From positions 1 through 64,000 of the forward strand of contig CAVRNW010000001.1 in the NCBI GenBank assembly GCA_963722665.1: DNA of 64,000 nt. Reading direction: 5' to 3'. A model generated the notes under the pieces. That model was not told the DNA's origin. It made no database searches and saw nothing but the letters and a program-made list of their open reading frames with translations. The translations under genes were made by a program, and so were the position numbers. Source of the stretch: Site-B1 sp963722665. Lineage in GTDB: Bacteria > Bacteroidota > Bacteroidia > Flavobacteriales > Flavobacteriaceae. How positions within the stretch are numbered: the first letter of the stretch is position 1; each line of letters begins with the position of its first letter. Shown in pieces: positions 54,022 through 62,749 of the stretch.

Positions 54022-54644
54022 ATTTAGATAAAGTATTTAAGAATAACGAAAAATGGGTTAAAGACAAACTCGCTTTAAATTCAAATTATTTTGAAGAGTT
54101 AGGTCGTGGTCAAAATCCGGAGTTGCTATACATTGGTTGTAGTGATAGTCGTGTAACAGCCGAAGATTTAATGGGCCTCGGTCCGGGAGATGTTTTCGTG
54201 CATCGCAATATTGCCAATATGGTATCGGGAATAGATCTAAGTGCAATGTCGGTTGTGGAGTATGCAGTTGTTCATCTTAAAGTGAATCACGTCGTTGTTT
54301 GCGGGCATTATGCTTGTGGAGGAGTAAAAGCAGCCATGCAATCGGCAGATCTGGGAATTCTTAATTCGTGGTTAAGAAATATTCGTGATGTATATAGAAT
54401 TCACAGGGATGAATTGAACGCTATTGCCGATGAAGAAAAGAAATACGAAAGGTTAGTTGAACTCAATGTAAAGGAGCAATGTGTAAACTTAATTAAAACA
54501 GCCTGTGTTCAAAAAGCCTATAGAGAGCGAGGATTAAAAGTCCATGGCTGGGTTTTTGATGTGCATACAGGAAAACTTATTGATCTTAAAATAGATTTTG
54601 AAAATTATCTTGAGGATATTATGGAGATCTATCATTTGGATTAG
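54018..54644 (+). CDS. can: Beta-carbonic anhydrase 2
   Basis: A protein of 208 residues of the Can branch. Zinc ligands are Cys41 with Asp43 and Arg45 (G-C-S-D-S-R-V-T-A-E), His97 and Cys100 (C-G-H-Y-A-C-G-G-V). It overlaps the transporter stop by four bases (ATGA), so translation is coupled. It belongs to a different subgroup from the first carbonic anhydrase: HRNIANMV is present here, while the other reads RIAGNFV. Confidence 0.94.
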   Translation: MNLDKVFKNNEKWVKDKLALNSNYFEELGRGQNPELLYIGCSDSRVTAEDLMGLGPGDVFVHRNIANMVSGIDLSAMSVVEYAVVHLKVNHVVVCGHYACGGVKAAMQSADLGILNSWLRNIRDVYRIHRDELNAIADEEKKYERLVELNVKEQCVNLIKTACVQKAYRERGLKVHGWVFDVHTGKLIDLKIDFENYLEDIMEIYHLD

Positions 54645-54674
54645 AAATAATAGATCAATAAAGGAATTCTTTAA

Positions 54675-55187
54675 TTAAACCTGTACTTTTTCTTCCTCAT
54701 CTGATTCATTTTTTATAATGCTTGGAAAAATAGTTGGGGCCAACGATTTAACCGGATTGTAAAGAACAGAATCATCAAGTTCTGCTTTGTCGACAAATGG
54801 TAAAGTTCTATTCATTTTATCAAAAACTATAAGTACAACGCTAAGAATTAAACCAATTTTAAGGACACCAAAAACACCTCCAAGCAACTTGTTTATTATT
54901 CCTAAAGCAGCGAAATCAGCAATTTTTGTAAGTGCCTTACCCGCTAAACTTATGGCTAGTACAATGACAACGAACGTTATGGCGAAAGCAGTAATATTAA
55001 TGGTTTTTTCGCTCCATTCGAATCTGCTTTGCAAGAGATCTGCAGCAAAATCACTGAAATGGATAGCCCCATAAACTCCCAGAACTAAAGCAAACAGACC
55101 TGCTATTTCCACAAACAGTCCTTTTAAAAAACCATTGATCAATCCAAAAAGCAATAAGGCACCCAGAATAATATCTAAAACACTCAT
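54675..55187 (-). CDS. CvpA family membrane protein
   Basis: A protein of 170 residues with four predicted spans and the CvpA start pattern (MSVLDIILGALLLFGLINGFLKGLF). The tail is acidic (KNESDEEEKVQV). CvpA is linked to colicin V production and envelope homeostasis in other bacteria; its role here is unknown. It is convergent with the can gene and divergent from the gene at 55306. Confidence 0.85.
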   Translation of the reverse strand: MSVLDIILGALLLFGLINGFLKGLFVEIAGLFALVLGVYGAIHFSDFAADLLQSRFEWSEKTINITAFAITFVVIVLAISLAGKALTKIADFAALGIINKLLGGVFGVLKIGLILSVVLIVFDKMNRTLPFVDKAELDDSVLYNPVKSLAPTIFPSIIKNESDEEEKVQV

Positions 55188-55264
55188 AATTTATAAAGTT
55201 TAAACAAACCTACTTAATTTTTCTCATTTTCAATACATGACACAAAATAGAACACGGAGTTTGT

Positions 55265-55272
55265 TAACTTTG
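55265..55272 (+). promoter_or_regulatory. Putative -7 promoter box for the 118-residue protein gene
   Basis: TAACTTTG matches TAnnTTTG, 34 bases before the start at 55306, in the gap shared with the divergent cvpA-like gene. No TTTG is seen at the -33 position. Confidence 0.4.
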
Positions 55273-55305
55273 AGCTTTTAAAATTTTAATCATTTAACTG
55301 TAGAA

Positions 55306-55662
55306 ATGTCAAGAGACGAACAATTAAAAGAACGATGGGATCTGGTGGTTGAGAAACTTTCCAATCAATTTGCTGATGGAGATACAATGGATTTAGATGC
55401 CATTATATATTTAGTTGGAGTTCAGGAACTAGGTCAAATTCATCGTGAATTTAAAAAAGATCAAAAATTAGACCTTATGCATATAGCCATTTGTAAACTA
55501 TTGACGCCTTATGGTTTTTACGAATTCGATTATGTTGATGAAGAGGGCTGGCCACACTATAGAGTAAAGGAAGTGCTGCCAAATCTAAAGGCAGGAGAAC
55601 AAAGTGTTTTAATGAAGGAAGCCATTGTAAACTATTTTGTTGAAACTAATTATATAGACTAA
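55306..55662 (+). CDS. Conserved flavobacterial protein of unknown function, 118 residues
   Basis: A soluble protein of 118 residues (MSRDEQLKERWDLVVEKLSNQF then DLDAIIYLVGVQELG and MKEAIVNYFVE). It shows conserved-looking hydrophobic helix repeats and no catalytic motif. It stands 35 bases upstream of pheS on the same strand and is probably co-transcribed. I recall the same type of protein beside pheS in other Flavobacteriaceae. The function is unknown. Confidence 0.7.
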   Translation: MSRDEQLKERWDLVVEKLSNQFADGDTMDLDAIIYLVGVQELGQIHREFKKDQKLDLMHIAICKLLTPYGFYEFDYVDEEGWPHYRVKEVLPNLKAGEQSVLMKEAIVNYFVETNYID

Positions 55663-55697
55663 GATTTATTAAATTTGCATTCATTTGAATACATATC

Positions 55698-56717
55698 ATG
55701 ATTGATAGGATTAAAGAACTTATAGCCGAAGCCGAAGCATTCAAAGCACAATCTAAAGAGGAGGTTGAAGCTTTTCGTATAAAATATTTAGGTAAAAAAG
55801 GTTTACTAAATGAGTTTTTCGCTGAATTTAAAAATGTTGCCAACGATCAGAAAAAGGAATTTGGGCAAACCATAAATAAACTTAAAAAAACAGCTGAGGA
55901 TAAGGTCAATGCTTTAAAAGAAGAACTTGAAAACAAGGAAGAAGTAAAAGGTGTTTATGGTGATCTGTCTCGTCCTGGAGAACCAATTGAAATTGGCGCT
56001 CACCATCCTATTTCCATAGTGAAGAACCAGATAATCGATATCTTTTCCCGCATTGGATTCAATGTAAGTGAAGGCCCTGAAATAGAGGACGACTGGCATA
56101 ATTTTACGGCTTTGAATTTACCGGAATATCATCCTGCGAGGGATATGCAGGATACCTTCTTCATCCAAACAAATCCGGATATTTTATTACGTACGCATAC
56201 AAGTTCTGTACAAGTACGTTATATGGAAAATAATAAACCACCAATTCGTACTATTTCTCCCGGAAGAGTTTACAGAAACGAAGCTATTTCTGCTCGTTCA
56301 CATTGTTTTTTTCATCAGGTTGAAGGTTTGTATGTAGACAAGGATGTAAGTTTTGCCGATTTAAAGCAAACATTGCAATACTTCACAACAGAAATGTTTG
56401 GCAAATCGAAGATCAGATTACGGCCATCGTATTTTCCATTTACAGAACCAAGCGCTGAAGTTGATGTATATTGGGGACTTGAGACAGAAACCGATTATAA
56501 AATGACCAAAGGAACAGGCTGGCTGGAAATAATGGGTTGTGGTATGGTAGATCCTAATGTATTGGATAATTGCGGAATAGACTCAAAAGAATATTCTGGC
56601 TTCGCTTTCGGTATGGGAATAGATAGAATTGCCTTGTTACTGCATCAAATTAGTGATATTCGCCTATTAAGCGAAAATGATGTACGTTTCCTGGAGCAAT
56701 TTAAGTCTGCATTGTAA
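55698..56717 (+). CDS. pheS: Phenylalanyl-tRNA synthetase alpha subunit
   Basis: A protein of 339 residues. It has the N-terminal coiled-coil (about 1-90, MIDRIKELIAEAEAFKAQ and long Lys/Glu helices) that contacts tRNA and a class II catalytic domain. The latter has P-E-I-E-D-D-W-H-N-F (motif 1), the R-T-I-S-P-G-R-V-Y-R-N segment with H-C-F-F-H-Q-V-E-G (motif 2) and G-F-A-F-G-M-G-I-D-R (motif 3). It charges tRNA-Phe in the cytosol with PheT, which is not in this window. The length is normal. Confidence 0.97.
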   Translation: MIDRIKELIAEAEAFKAQSKEEVEAFRIKYLGKKGLLNEFFAEFKNVANDQKKEFGQTINKLKKTAEDKVNALKEELENKEEVKGVYGDLSRPGEPIEIGAHHPISIVKNQIIDIFSRIGFNVSEGPEIEDDWHNFTALNLPEYHPARDMQDTFFIQTNPDILLRTHTSSVQVRYMENNKPPIRTISPGRVYRNEAISARSHCFFHQVEGLYVDKDVSFADLKQTLQYFTTEMFGKSKIRLRPSYFPFTEPSAEVDVYWGLETETDYKMTKGTGWLEIMGCGMVDPNVLDNCGIDSKEYSGFAFGMGIDRIALLLHQISDIRLLSENDVRFLEQFKSAL

Positions 56718-56837
56718 ATGTTTAGTCTAGCTGCAATCCGTGCAGATGGAAATTGAAGTATGATGTGGAAGTCATTAAAAAACGAGTTCTAAATAACAAG
56801 ATTCCTGTCTTCGCAGGAATTTACAAAACATAATAAA

Positions 56838-57164
56838 ATGGCAAAAAACGAATTTGATAAAGGAGTGAAATTCTCTTTTAATGAAAGTATTAGTTATAAT
56901 GAGAATGCTGTAGTAAGCAAGCACATATTAAAAAAGAGTAACGGAAATATCTCTTTATTTGCTTTTGATAAAGGTGAAGGATTAAGTGAACATTCAACAC
57001 CTTTTGATGCTCTTGTTTATATAGTTGATGGCAAAGCAGATATTATTATTGATGGTAAATCTAACATCCTTGAAGCTAACGATTCTATTGTTATGCCTGC
57101 CAATGTTCCACATGCATTAAAAGCAGTTGAAAGTTTTAAAATGGTGTTGACAATGATAAAGTAG
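56838..57164 (+). CDS. Cupin domain protein
   Basis: A single beta-barrel protein of 108 residues. The first cupin motif is FDKGEGLSEHSTPFDALVYIVDGKA, with metal-binding His and the following Glu-like positions. The second is ANDSIVMPANVPHALKAVE. Such small cupins bind a metal and have many roles. It is a separate rightward gene, 120 bases after pheS, and converges on gpsA with a 5-base gap. Confidence 0.82.
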   Translation: MAKNEFDKGVKFSFNESISYNENAVVSKHILKKSNGNISLFAFDKGEGLSEHSTPFDALVYIVDGKADIIIDGKSNILEANDSIVMPANVPHALKAVESFKMVLTMIK

Positions 57165-57169
57165 AGGGT

Positions 57170-58171
57170 TTAATCCAACAACTCTGTTAATTTTTTAAAT
57201 TCTCGTTTAGGATCTTTGCCTTCGTATAAAACAGCGTAAACAGTATTTATTATTGGAATGTTGGCCTTTTTCTCATTCTTTTCATTTAGTAAATGAGCAC
57301 TTTTGGTGGCATAATACCCTTCAGCGATCATACTCATTTCCATTTGAGCCGATTTTACGGTGTAACCTTTACCTATCATATTTCCAAACATTCGGTTTCT
57401 GGAAAAAACCGAGTAACCGGTTACCAAAAGGTCACCTAAATAAGCAGAATTATTAATGTTTCGTTTCATTTTGTGCATCTTCTTAATAAAACGCTTCATT
57501 TCACGAATAGCATTGCTCATAAGCACACTTTGAAAATTATCACCATAACCTAAACCATGAGCAATTCCTGCAGCAATAGCATATATATTTTTAAGCATAA
57601 CGGAATATTCCACTCCAATAACATCATCACTAATTTTAGTTTTAATATAGTCGCTGGATAATTTATTGGCAATTTCCTGAGCTTTGTCAGCATCTGCACA
57701 TGAAATGGTTAGATAGGATAATCGTTCAAGAGCGACCTCCTCCGCATGACAAGGCCCTGCTATTACAGCAATATTTTCAAAAGGAACTTTATAGATATCA
57801 TGAAAGTGTTCTCCAACCAAAAGACCGGATTCGGGAATAATCCCCTTTACTGCAGATACTACAATTTTACTTTTTACATCCACTGTCAGTTTTTGTAGTT
57901 CAGAGTACATAAATGCTGAAGGGATCACAAAGATCAATACATCTGCATAATTTGCGATTTCGTTAATATCATTGCTTAGTTTTAGCTTGTCTAATTTAAA
58001 TTCAATCGAACTTAAATAGCTAGGGTTATGCTGCTCTCTAATTAAATGTTCTTTAATGTAAACACTTCGCATATACCAACCAACCTCATCTAGATTTTCA
58101 CAAAGCATTTTTACTATGGCCGTGGCCCAGCTTCCAGCTCCAAAAACGGCATATTTTAGTTCTTTGCTCAT
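57170..58171 (-). CDS. gpsA: Glycerol-3-phosphate dehydrogenase [NAD(P)+]
   Basis: A protein of 333 residues with the N-terminal Rossmann motif F-G-A-G-S-W-A-T-A. Substrate segments are A-V-K-G-I and I-A-G-P-C-H-A-E-E, and C-terminal helices follow. It reduces dihydroxyacetone phosphate to sn-glycerol-3-phosphate for phospholipid synthesis. The usual second glycine G-T-A is A-T-A here. Length and overall pattern are normal. The gene is leftward, with about 130 bases to the divergent lipoprotein gene. Confidence 0.93.
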   Translation of the reverse strand: MSKELKYAVFGAGSWATAIVKMLCENLDEVGWYMRSVYIKEHLIREQHNPSYLSSIEFKLDKLKLSNDINEIANYADVLIFVIPSAFMYSELQKLTVDVKSKIVVSAVKGIIPESGLLVGEHFHDIYKVPFENIAVIAGPCHAEEVALERLSYLTISCADADKAQEIANKLSSDYIKTKISDDVIGVEYSVMLKNIYAIAAGIAHGLGYGDNFQSVLMSNAIREMKRFIKKMHKMKRNINNSAYLGDLLVTGYSVFSRNRMFGNMIGKGYTVKSAQMEMSMIAEGYYATKSAHLLNEKNEKKANIPIINTVYAVLYEGKDPKREFKKLTELLD

Positions 58172-58300
58172 ACAAGGTTATTATTACTTAATCAAAAATA
58201 CGCAAAATATTGCTCTTTTTTAAACACTGTTAATCAAGCAGTTAAGGTTTTTGGCATAGGTTTTGAAAGTTAACTGGTATAACTTTTAAATTGTTGGATT

Positions 58301-59251
58301 ATGAAGACTATAAAATTACTTTTAGGATTAGCTTTAGCAACTACATTTTTTACTTCCTGTATTGTAGATGTAGTTCATGATGACGTTGTATATGTTGATA
58401 ATACACCAACAATTTCATTGAATCAGGTATTAGGTTCTTATGAATTATGGTATGTGGACATTAATCAAACAGTTGGATATGGAGAAACTCCATTTTTACA
58501 AATGGCCTTCACAATGTCATTTAGAAATGGAAATGTTTACGCCAATAATAATTTGGTTGGAATTGGAAGTCAGGGAAACGGATTTGGAATTCCAGTGGGT
58601 TATTACGATGCTTACGACATGATTCTAGACATCTATCATGATATAGATGGATATACCACTTTTGATGTTTTTCAAATAGATAATAATACGATAGAGCTTT
58701 ATAATCCTTATAATGATACATCATATTTCTTACATGGTTACCAACGTTCTAATTTTGATTACGACTATGTGTTTTATGATAATATTCATTATTTCTTACA
58801 GGAATACGAGGCATGGGAAAAGACCTATACCAGTGAATATGGTGCATTAAATGAATTCGATAATGAGAATTATTTACAGTTCTTATCTGGTGGCGATGAT
58901 TCTACTTTCAGAAGTTCACAAGATTTTGATATATATAATGTCAATAATATTTACTGGGATTATACAGGGATATATGGTGTAGGTGACATATCAGGAGATA
59001 TGTATGTCAAAACTTTAACGCTGGATTATGACTATTTTGACAATGAATTCTTTGAATTATACGTTATAAATGATCAGGTTATTGAATTATACCATGAAGC
59101 ATCTGGAACTATTTATGAGTTCACAGGCAGAAGTTATATTCAATATATGAAGGTTGGAAAAGAAGTTGATAGATCTAAATCTTCTGCAGAAAAGAAACGT
59201 AAACAAAGAACAAAACAGAAAGATAATCCAAGAGACAATACACGAAACTAG
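58301..59251 (+). CDS. Lipoprotein of unknown function, 316 residues
   Basis: A protein of 316 residues with a lipoprotein signal (MKTIKLLLGLALATTFFTSC, lipobox F-T-S-C at residue 20). The mature part is very rich in Asp, Tyr and Asn, arranged in two similar halves of about 110 residues each (SLNQVLGSYELWYVDINQTV, ... FMKFGYQRS and ALNEFDNENYLQFLSGGDD, ... EFTGRSYIQ). It ends in a basic tail (KKRKQRTKQKDNPRDNTRN). The halves suggest a duplicated beta-rich domain. I recognise no family with a known role. It is a separate transcript with its own terminator. Confidence 0.75.
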   Translation: MKTIKLLLGLALATTFFTSCIVDVVHDDVVYVDNTPTISLNQVLGSYELWYVDINQTVGYGETPFLQMAFTMSFRNGNVYANNNLVGIGSQGNGFGIPVGYYDAYDMILDIYHDIDGYTTFDVFQIDNNTIELYNPYNDTSYFLHGYQRSNFDYDYVFYDNIHYFLQEYEAWEKTYTSEYGALNEFDNENYLQFLSGGDDSTFRSSQDFDIYNVNNIYWDYTGIYGVGDISGDMYVKTLTLDYDYFDNEFFELYVINDQVIELYHEASGTIYEFTGRSYIQYMKVGKEVDRSKSSAEKKRKQRTKQKDNPRDNTRN

Positions 59252-59280
59252 ATTTTTTGGTTGGTTATTTAGTTTCAAGT

Positions 59281-59323
59281 CCGCTCATCTGATATTTATG
59301 CAGATGGGCGGATTCTTTTTTTA
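59281..59323 (+). terminator. Terminator after the lipoprotein gene
   Basis: The stem CCGCTCATCTG / CAGATGGGCGG (with one G-T pair) around a short A+T loop, followed by a long T run, 29 bases past the lipoprotein stop. Confidence 0.85.
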
Positions 59324-59364
59324 TTTTATAATATGATTTAGCTGTTTTAAAAAACATAATTTTG

Positions 59365-59372
59365 TATTTTTG
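59365..59372 (+). promoter_or_regulatory. Putative -7 promoter box for the LysM gene
   Basis: TATTTTTG matches TAnnTTTG and lies 27 bases before the Met at 59400. It overlaps the earliest open-frame Met at 59370, which argues for the downstream start. Confidence 0.45.
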
Positions 59373-59399
59373 AGTTATAATTTTAAAACACTAAAACCA

Positions 59400-59885
59400 A
59401 TGGGATTATTTTCATTTATTAAAGATGCAGGAGCCAAAATATTTGGTGGAAAAACATCAGCAGAAAAAGCTGCAGAAGCCGCCGCAGCAGAAAAAGCTGC
59501 AGAAGCCGCCGCAGCTAAAAAACTACAAGAAACTATAAGCGATCTACAGTTAAAAGTAGAAAACTTAAATGTTCATATTAAGGGCGATATGGCTACCGTA
59601 AAAGGTGCTGCTCATGATCAGGCTACAAAAGAAAAAGTAGTATTAGTTGTCGGTAATTCTTCAGGAATCGCTACTGTTGATGATCAAATGACCGTTGAAC
59701 ATCCTGAGCCTGAAGCACAATTCCATACAGTAGTAAGTGGCGACACTTTAGGAAAGATTGCTAAAAAATATTACGGAAACGCCATGAAGTATCCTGTAAT
59801 TTTTGAAGCTAATAAACCAATGCTTAAAGATCCTGATCTTATTTATCCAGGACAAGTATTACGTATTCCACATTTAGACAAATAA
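59400..59885 (+). CDS. BON and LysM domain protein (Kbp/YgaU-like)
   Basis: A protein of 161 residues starting MGLFSFIKDAGAKIFGGK. A central BON-like domain (about residues 38-95, LQLKVENLNVHIKGDMATVKG) precedes a C-terminal LysM domain (about 105-158, FHTVVSGDTLGKIAKKYYGNA ... IYPGQVLRI). This is the layout of the potassium-binding protein Kbp (YgaU). No signal peptide is seen. The 30-base direct repeat at 59463-59513 encodes the alanine-rich A-E-K-A-A-E-A-A-A twice. The terminator follows at 59906. Confidence 0.85.
   Translation: MGLFSFIKDAGAKIFGGKTSAEKAAEAAAAEKAAEAAAAKKLQETISDLQLKVENLNVHIKGDMATVKGAAHDQATKEKVVLVVGNSSGIATVDDQMTVEHPEPEAQFHTVVSGDTLGKIAKKYYGNAMKYPVIFEANKPMLKDPDLIYPGQVLRIPHLDK
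59463..59513 (+). repeat. 30-base tandem repeat in the LysM gene
   Basis: The unit GCAGAAAAAGCTGCAGAAGC is repeated with a 30-base period, encoding an Ala/Glu/Lys linker. Changes in copy number would keep the frame and only alter linker length. Confidence 0.6.
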
Positions 59886-59905
59886 TTTGTTATAAAGATT
59901 CATTG

Positions 59906-59935
59906 AAAAAGCCAGCAAAAAAGCTGGCTTTTTTT
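59906..59935 (+). terminator. Terminator after the LysM gene
   Basis: The stem AAAAAGCCAGC / GCTGGCTTTTT with an A-rich loop and a T run, 20 bases past the stop codon. Confidence 0.88.
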
Positions 59936-59942
59936 ATTGGTT

Positions 59943-60116
59943 TCGTTTACGACCTGCTAAACGCTAAATGTGATTTGGCAAAGCGGGACGTTGGAGTACA
60001 TTTCCAAAGGGGTGGGAACAACGCAGTTGTGGAGCAACTTTGGTCAGCTTTAGCTGAATGTACTCCAACTTTAATGATATGGAACGTTTTAATGTTATAT
60101 ATCAGACGTTAAACGA
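59943..60116. repeat. Large imperfect inverted repeat, possibly attC-like
   Basis: Nested arms can form a cruciform. The outer pair is TCGTTTACG (59943-59951) with CGTTAAACGA (60107-60116), with one bulge. The inner pair is GTTGGAGTACATT (59990-60002) with AATGTACTCCAAC (60057-60069), perfect over 13 bp. Inside it CCAAAG / CTTTGG and CAAC / GTTG pair. The right end contains GTTAAAC, which fits the GTTRRRY part of an integron attC site, but the left end does not give a clean RYYYAAC. No integrase is in the window. The ars operon starts 33 bases to the right. Confidence 0.45.
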
Positions 60117-60148
60117 AGTTAGTTGTTTTTTCATACAATGTCAATAAC

Positions 60149-61180
60149 TTAATAATACTTCTTTTTCAGCCAAAATGATACACGTACTAATAAAATTAGT
60201 GCAGGAACTTCTACTAGAGGCCCAATAACACCTGCAAAAGCTTGCCCGGAGTTGAGCCCAAAAACAGCAATGGCGACTGCAATGGCTAATTCAAAATTAT
60301 TCCCTGCAGCTGTAAAGGAAATAGCTGCATTTTTATCGTAAGTGGTTCCTGCCGCTTTGCTAATAAAAAAGCCCAAAAAGAACATGACTGCAAAGTAAAT
60401 AAGCAAGGGTATGGCAATAATCAGTACATCCATCGGTATTTCTACAATCAATTCTCCTTTTAAAGAGAACATTACAATTATCGTAAATAATAGTGCAATT
60501 AAGGTCATTGGTGAAATGGCTGGGATGAATTTGGTTGTGTACCATTCTTCTCCTTTTAATTTTACTAAAACTAATCGACTTAAAATTCCAGCCACAAAAG
60601 GAATGCCCAAATATATGGCAACACTTTCTGCAATGGTTGCAATTGATATATCAACAATAGCACCTTCAAATCCAAAATAGGGAGGAAGAACCGTTATGAA
60701 AATCCAGGCATAAAAACTATAAGCAAACACTTGAAAAATACTATTGAGTGCTACTAAACCTGCACCATATTCGCTGCTGCCTTCAGCCAAATCATTCCAA
60801 ACTAAAACCATGGCAATACAGCGTGCCAAACCGATCAGTATCAATCCAACCATATATTCTGGATAATCCTGTAAAAAGATTAATGCCAATGCAAACATTA
60901 AGATTGGTCCAATAATCCAGTTCAGTAAAAGTGAAATACTCAACACTTTTACGTTCTTAAATACTTTGGGCAATAACGCATAGTTCACTTTTGCCAAAGG
61001 AGGATACATCATCAGAATTAAACCAATAGCAATTGGGATGTTTGTGGAACCACTGCTATATGAATTGATGGTATCTGGAATGCTGGGAATTATATAACCA
61101 ATTCCAACTCCCAATCCCATTGCAATAAATATCCAAAGCGTTAAATAGCTATCTAAAAAGCTGAGTTTTTTGGTAGACAT
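60149..61180 (-). CDS. acr3: Arsenite efflux permease, ACR3 family
   Basis: A protein of 343 residues with ten predicted spans. The family motif around the essential Cys is present (G-L-A-R-C-I-A-M-V-L-V-W). The text MYPPLAKVNYALL and ...EVPALILLVRVSFWL is typical of ACR3. It exports arsenite across the inner membrane. It is the last gene of the leftward ars operon, its start overlapping the arsC stop by one base. Confidence 0.95.
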   Translation of the reverse strand: MSTKKLSFLDSYLTLWIFIAMGLGVGIGYIIPSIPDTINSYSSGSTNIPIAIGLILMMYPPLAKVNYALLPKVFKNVKVLSISLLLNWIIGPILMFALALIFLQDYPEYMVGLILIGLARCIAMVLVWNDLAEGSSEYGAGLVALNSIFQVFAYSFYAWIFITVLPPYFGFEGAIVDISIATIAESVAIYLGIPFVAGILSRLVLVKLKGEEWYTTKFIPAISPMTLIALLFTIIVMFSLKGELIVEIPMDVLIIAIPLLIYFAVMFFLGFFISKAAGTTYDKNAAISFTAAGNNFELAIAVAIAVFGLNSGQAFAGVIGPLVEVPALILLVRVSFWLKKKYY

Positions 61181-61791
61181 TATAGTTTGATTTTAGAGAA
61201 TACATATTTTAGTTCGGTTGCAATTTGAATGCTTCTTTCAAGATATTTTTCTGCTTGTTGAGGTGTGCCATCAAAAGCTTTTGGGTCGTCAAAAGTCATT
61301 GGAATACGTTTTTCGCAACCTAAAACAATCGGACAATTTAGATCGGCATGAGAACAAGTCATGATAGCTGAAAAATTAGATTTAGGATTAAAATTATCAT
61401 CAAAAGTTTTTGAAAAACAGATTACAGGATGGTTATTATCTGAAAATTTAATGCTATACACAGGATTTTGCCCTTCAGAAAGCGTTTTAACCAAAAACCC
61501 TTGATTGCTCAATGTTTTGGCAATCATGGGAAACATGGCTGTTGCTTCTGTGCCTCCAGAATAACAATGTACATTTTTTATATTGAAAAAAGTGGCCATT
61601 GTTTGAGCCCAAATTTGGGATAAATGGCTTCTTCTGGAATTGTGTGTACAGATAAAATTTAGATTGATTGCTTCTGAATTCTCTACCTTGTTTTGAATAT
61701 ATTCAATTAAGGGTTGAAGCGTTTTTTTGCGTGTTTCGATAATTGAAGAAACATTTAATTCTTCGATAGTTGTAGTTAGTTGAGGAAACAT
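61180..61791 (-). CDS. arsC: Arsenate reductase, low-molecular-weight phosphatase type
   Basis: A protein of 203 residues with the P-loop C48-T-H-N-S-R-R (CX5R) and the acid-loop D-D-P-K-A-F. A further Cys pair lies near the middle (C-S-H-A-D-L-N-C-P). It resembles thioredoxin-dependent or similar ArsC enzymes of the LMW-PTP fold. It reduces arsenate to arsenite for ACR3. An insertion and extra N-terminal helices make it longer than the 130-residue ArsC of Staphylococcus. Confidence 0.9.
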   Translation of the reverse strand: MFPQLTTTIEELNVSSIIETRKKTLQPLIEYIQNKVENSEAINLNFICTHNSRRSHLSQIWAQTMATFFNIKNVHCYSGGTEATAMFPMIAKTLSNQGFLVKTLSEGQNPVYSIKFSDNNHPVICFSKTFDDNFNPKSNFSAIMTCSHADLNCPIVLGCEKRIPMTFDDPKAFDGTPQQAEKYLERSIQIATELKYVFSKIKL

Positions 61792-61814
61792 ATTATTGTT
61801 TTAATTTTAAGAAT

Positions 61815-62707
61815 TTAGCAACAACCTGAAGTTGGTGAACAACAAGGGTCTTCCGATTGCAATTCCGACATTTTAACTTTTGGCTTTTCTTGAGTGCTTT
61901 CTGGTTTTTCAGCATAAACCGTAATACTGAAAATTCCAGTTTCACCAGATACAAAATCCTTTATTTCAGTTTCTGATAGATATTTGCTTAAAATATCCTC
62001 AGGTATGGAAATTGTTTTTTGCTTCTGAATAGTAATATTATCAAAGCCGGCTACTTCAATATGCTTTAAATACGCTTCTTTTTGGATAGCTCCAGCCACA
62101 CAGCCTGCGTACATTTCGGCATCATTGCGCAATGCTTCAGGTAAATTACCAACCAACACGATATCAGAAATACTGAAATGACCTCCGGGTTTTAAAACCC
62201 TAAATATTTCTCCAATAACCTTCGCTTTATTTGGCACTAAATTCAGGACGCAATTGCTAACAATAACATCTGCCACATCATTACTTACTGGCATGTCATC
62301 GATATCACCTTCGCGGAATTCCACGTTATTGTATCCTAGTTTGTCAGCATTGATTCTGGCTTGTTTTGATCATGGCATCAGTAAAATCAATGCCAATTAC
62401 TTTTCCTGATACACCGGTTTCGTGTCTCGCTACAAAACAATCATTGCCTGCACCGGAACCTAAATCGATAACTGTATCTCCGTGTTGGATTTTAGCGAAA
62501 TTGTGTTGGTAATCCGCAACCTAACCCTAAATCGGCATCTTCAACGTAGCCTTTAGTTTCAGAATAATCATCCATCATGATATTGTACACTTTATTTGAA
62601 GTTGTTGTAGCTCCGCAGCAAGAAGATGCATTAACTGCTTTATCTTGTTTCGCGATTTGAGCATAGCGGTCTTTTACAACTTGTTTTAGATCTTTTTCTG
62701 TTTTCAT
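61815..62707 (-). CDS. arsM: Arsenite S-adenosylmethionine methyltransferase, frameshifted
   Basis: Three segments make one methyltransferase. The N-terminal part is in one frame (MKTEKDLKQVVKDRYAQIAK... GLGCGLPTQF). The SAM-binding part (KIQHGDTVIDLGSGAGNDCFVARH, VIGIDFTDAMI) follows an extra base near 62496. The rest (LGYNNVEFREGD... to DPCCSPTSGCC) follows another extra A near 62365. It has Cys pairs for arsenic (S-S-C-C-G-A and the C-terminal C-C / C-C). ArsM methylates arsenite. Two single-base insertions in one gene suggest sequence error or recent loss. Confidence 0.85.
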
Positions 62708-62749
62708 GATATTATATGTTATTGGAATATTTTGATAATGGTTGTTTTT

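Noticed and set aside
59903..60112. A 69-codon forward open frame over the large inverted repeat
   Set aside because: It begins within a terminator hairpin and has no family resemblance; it arises from the palindromic DNA.
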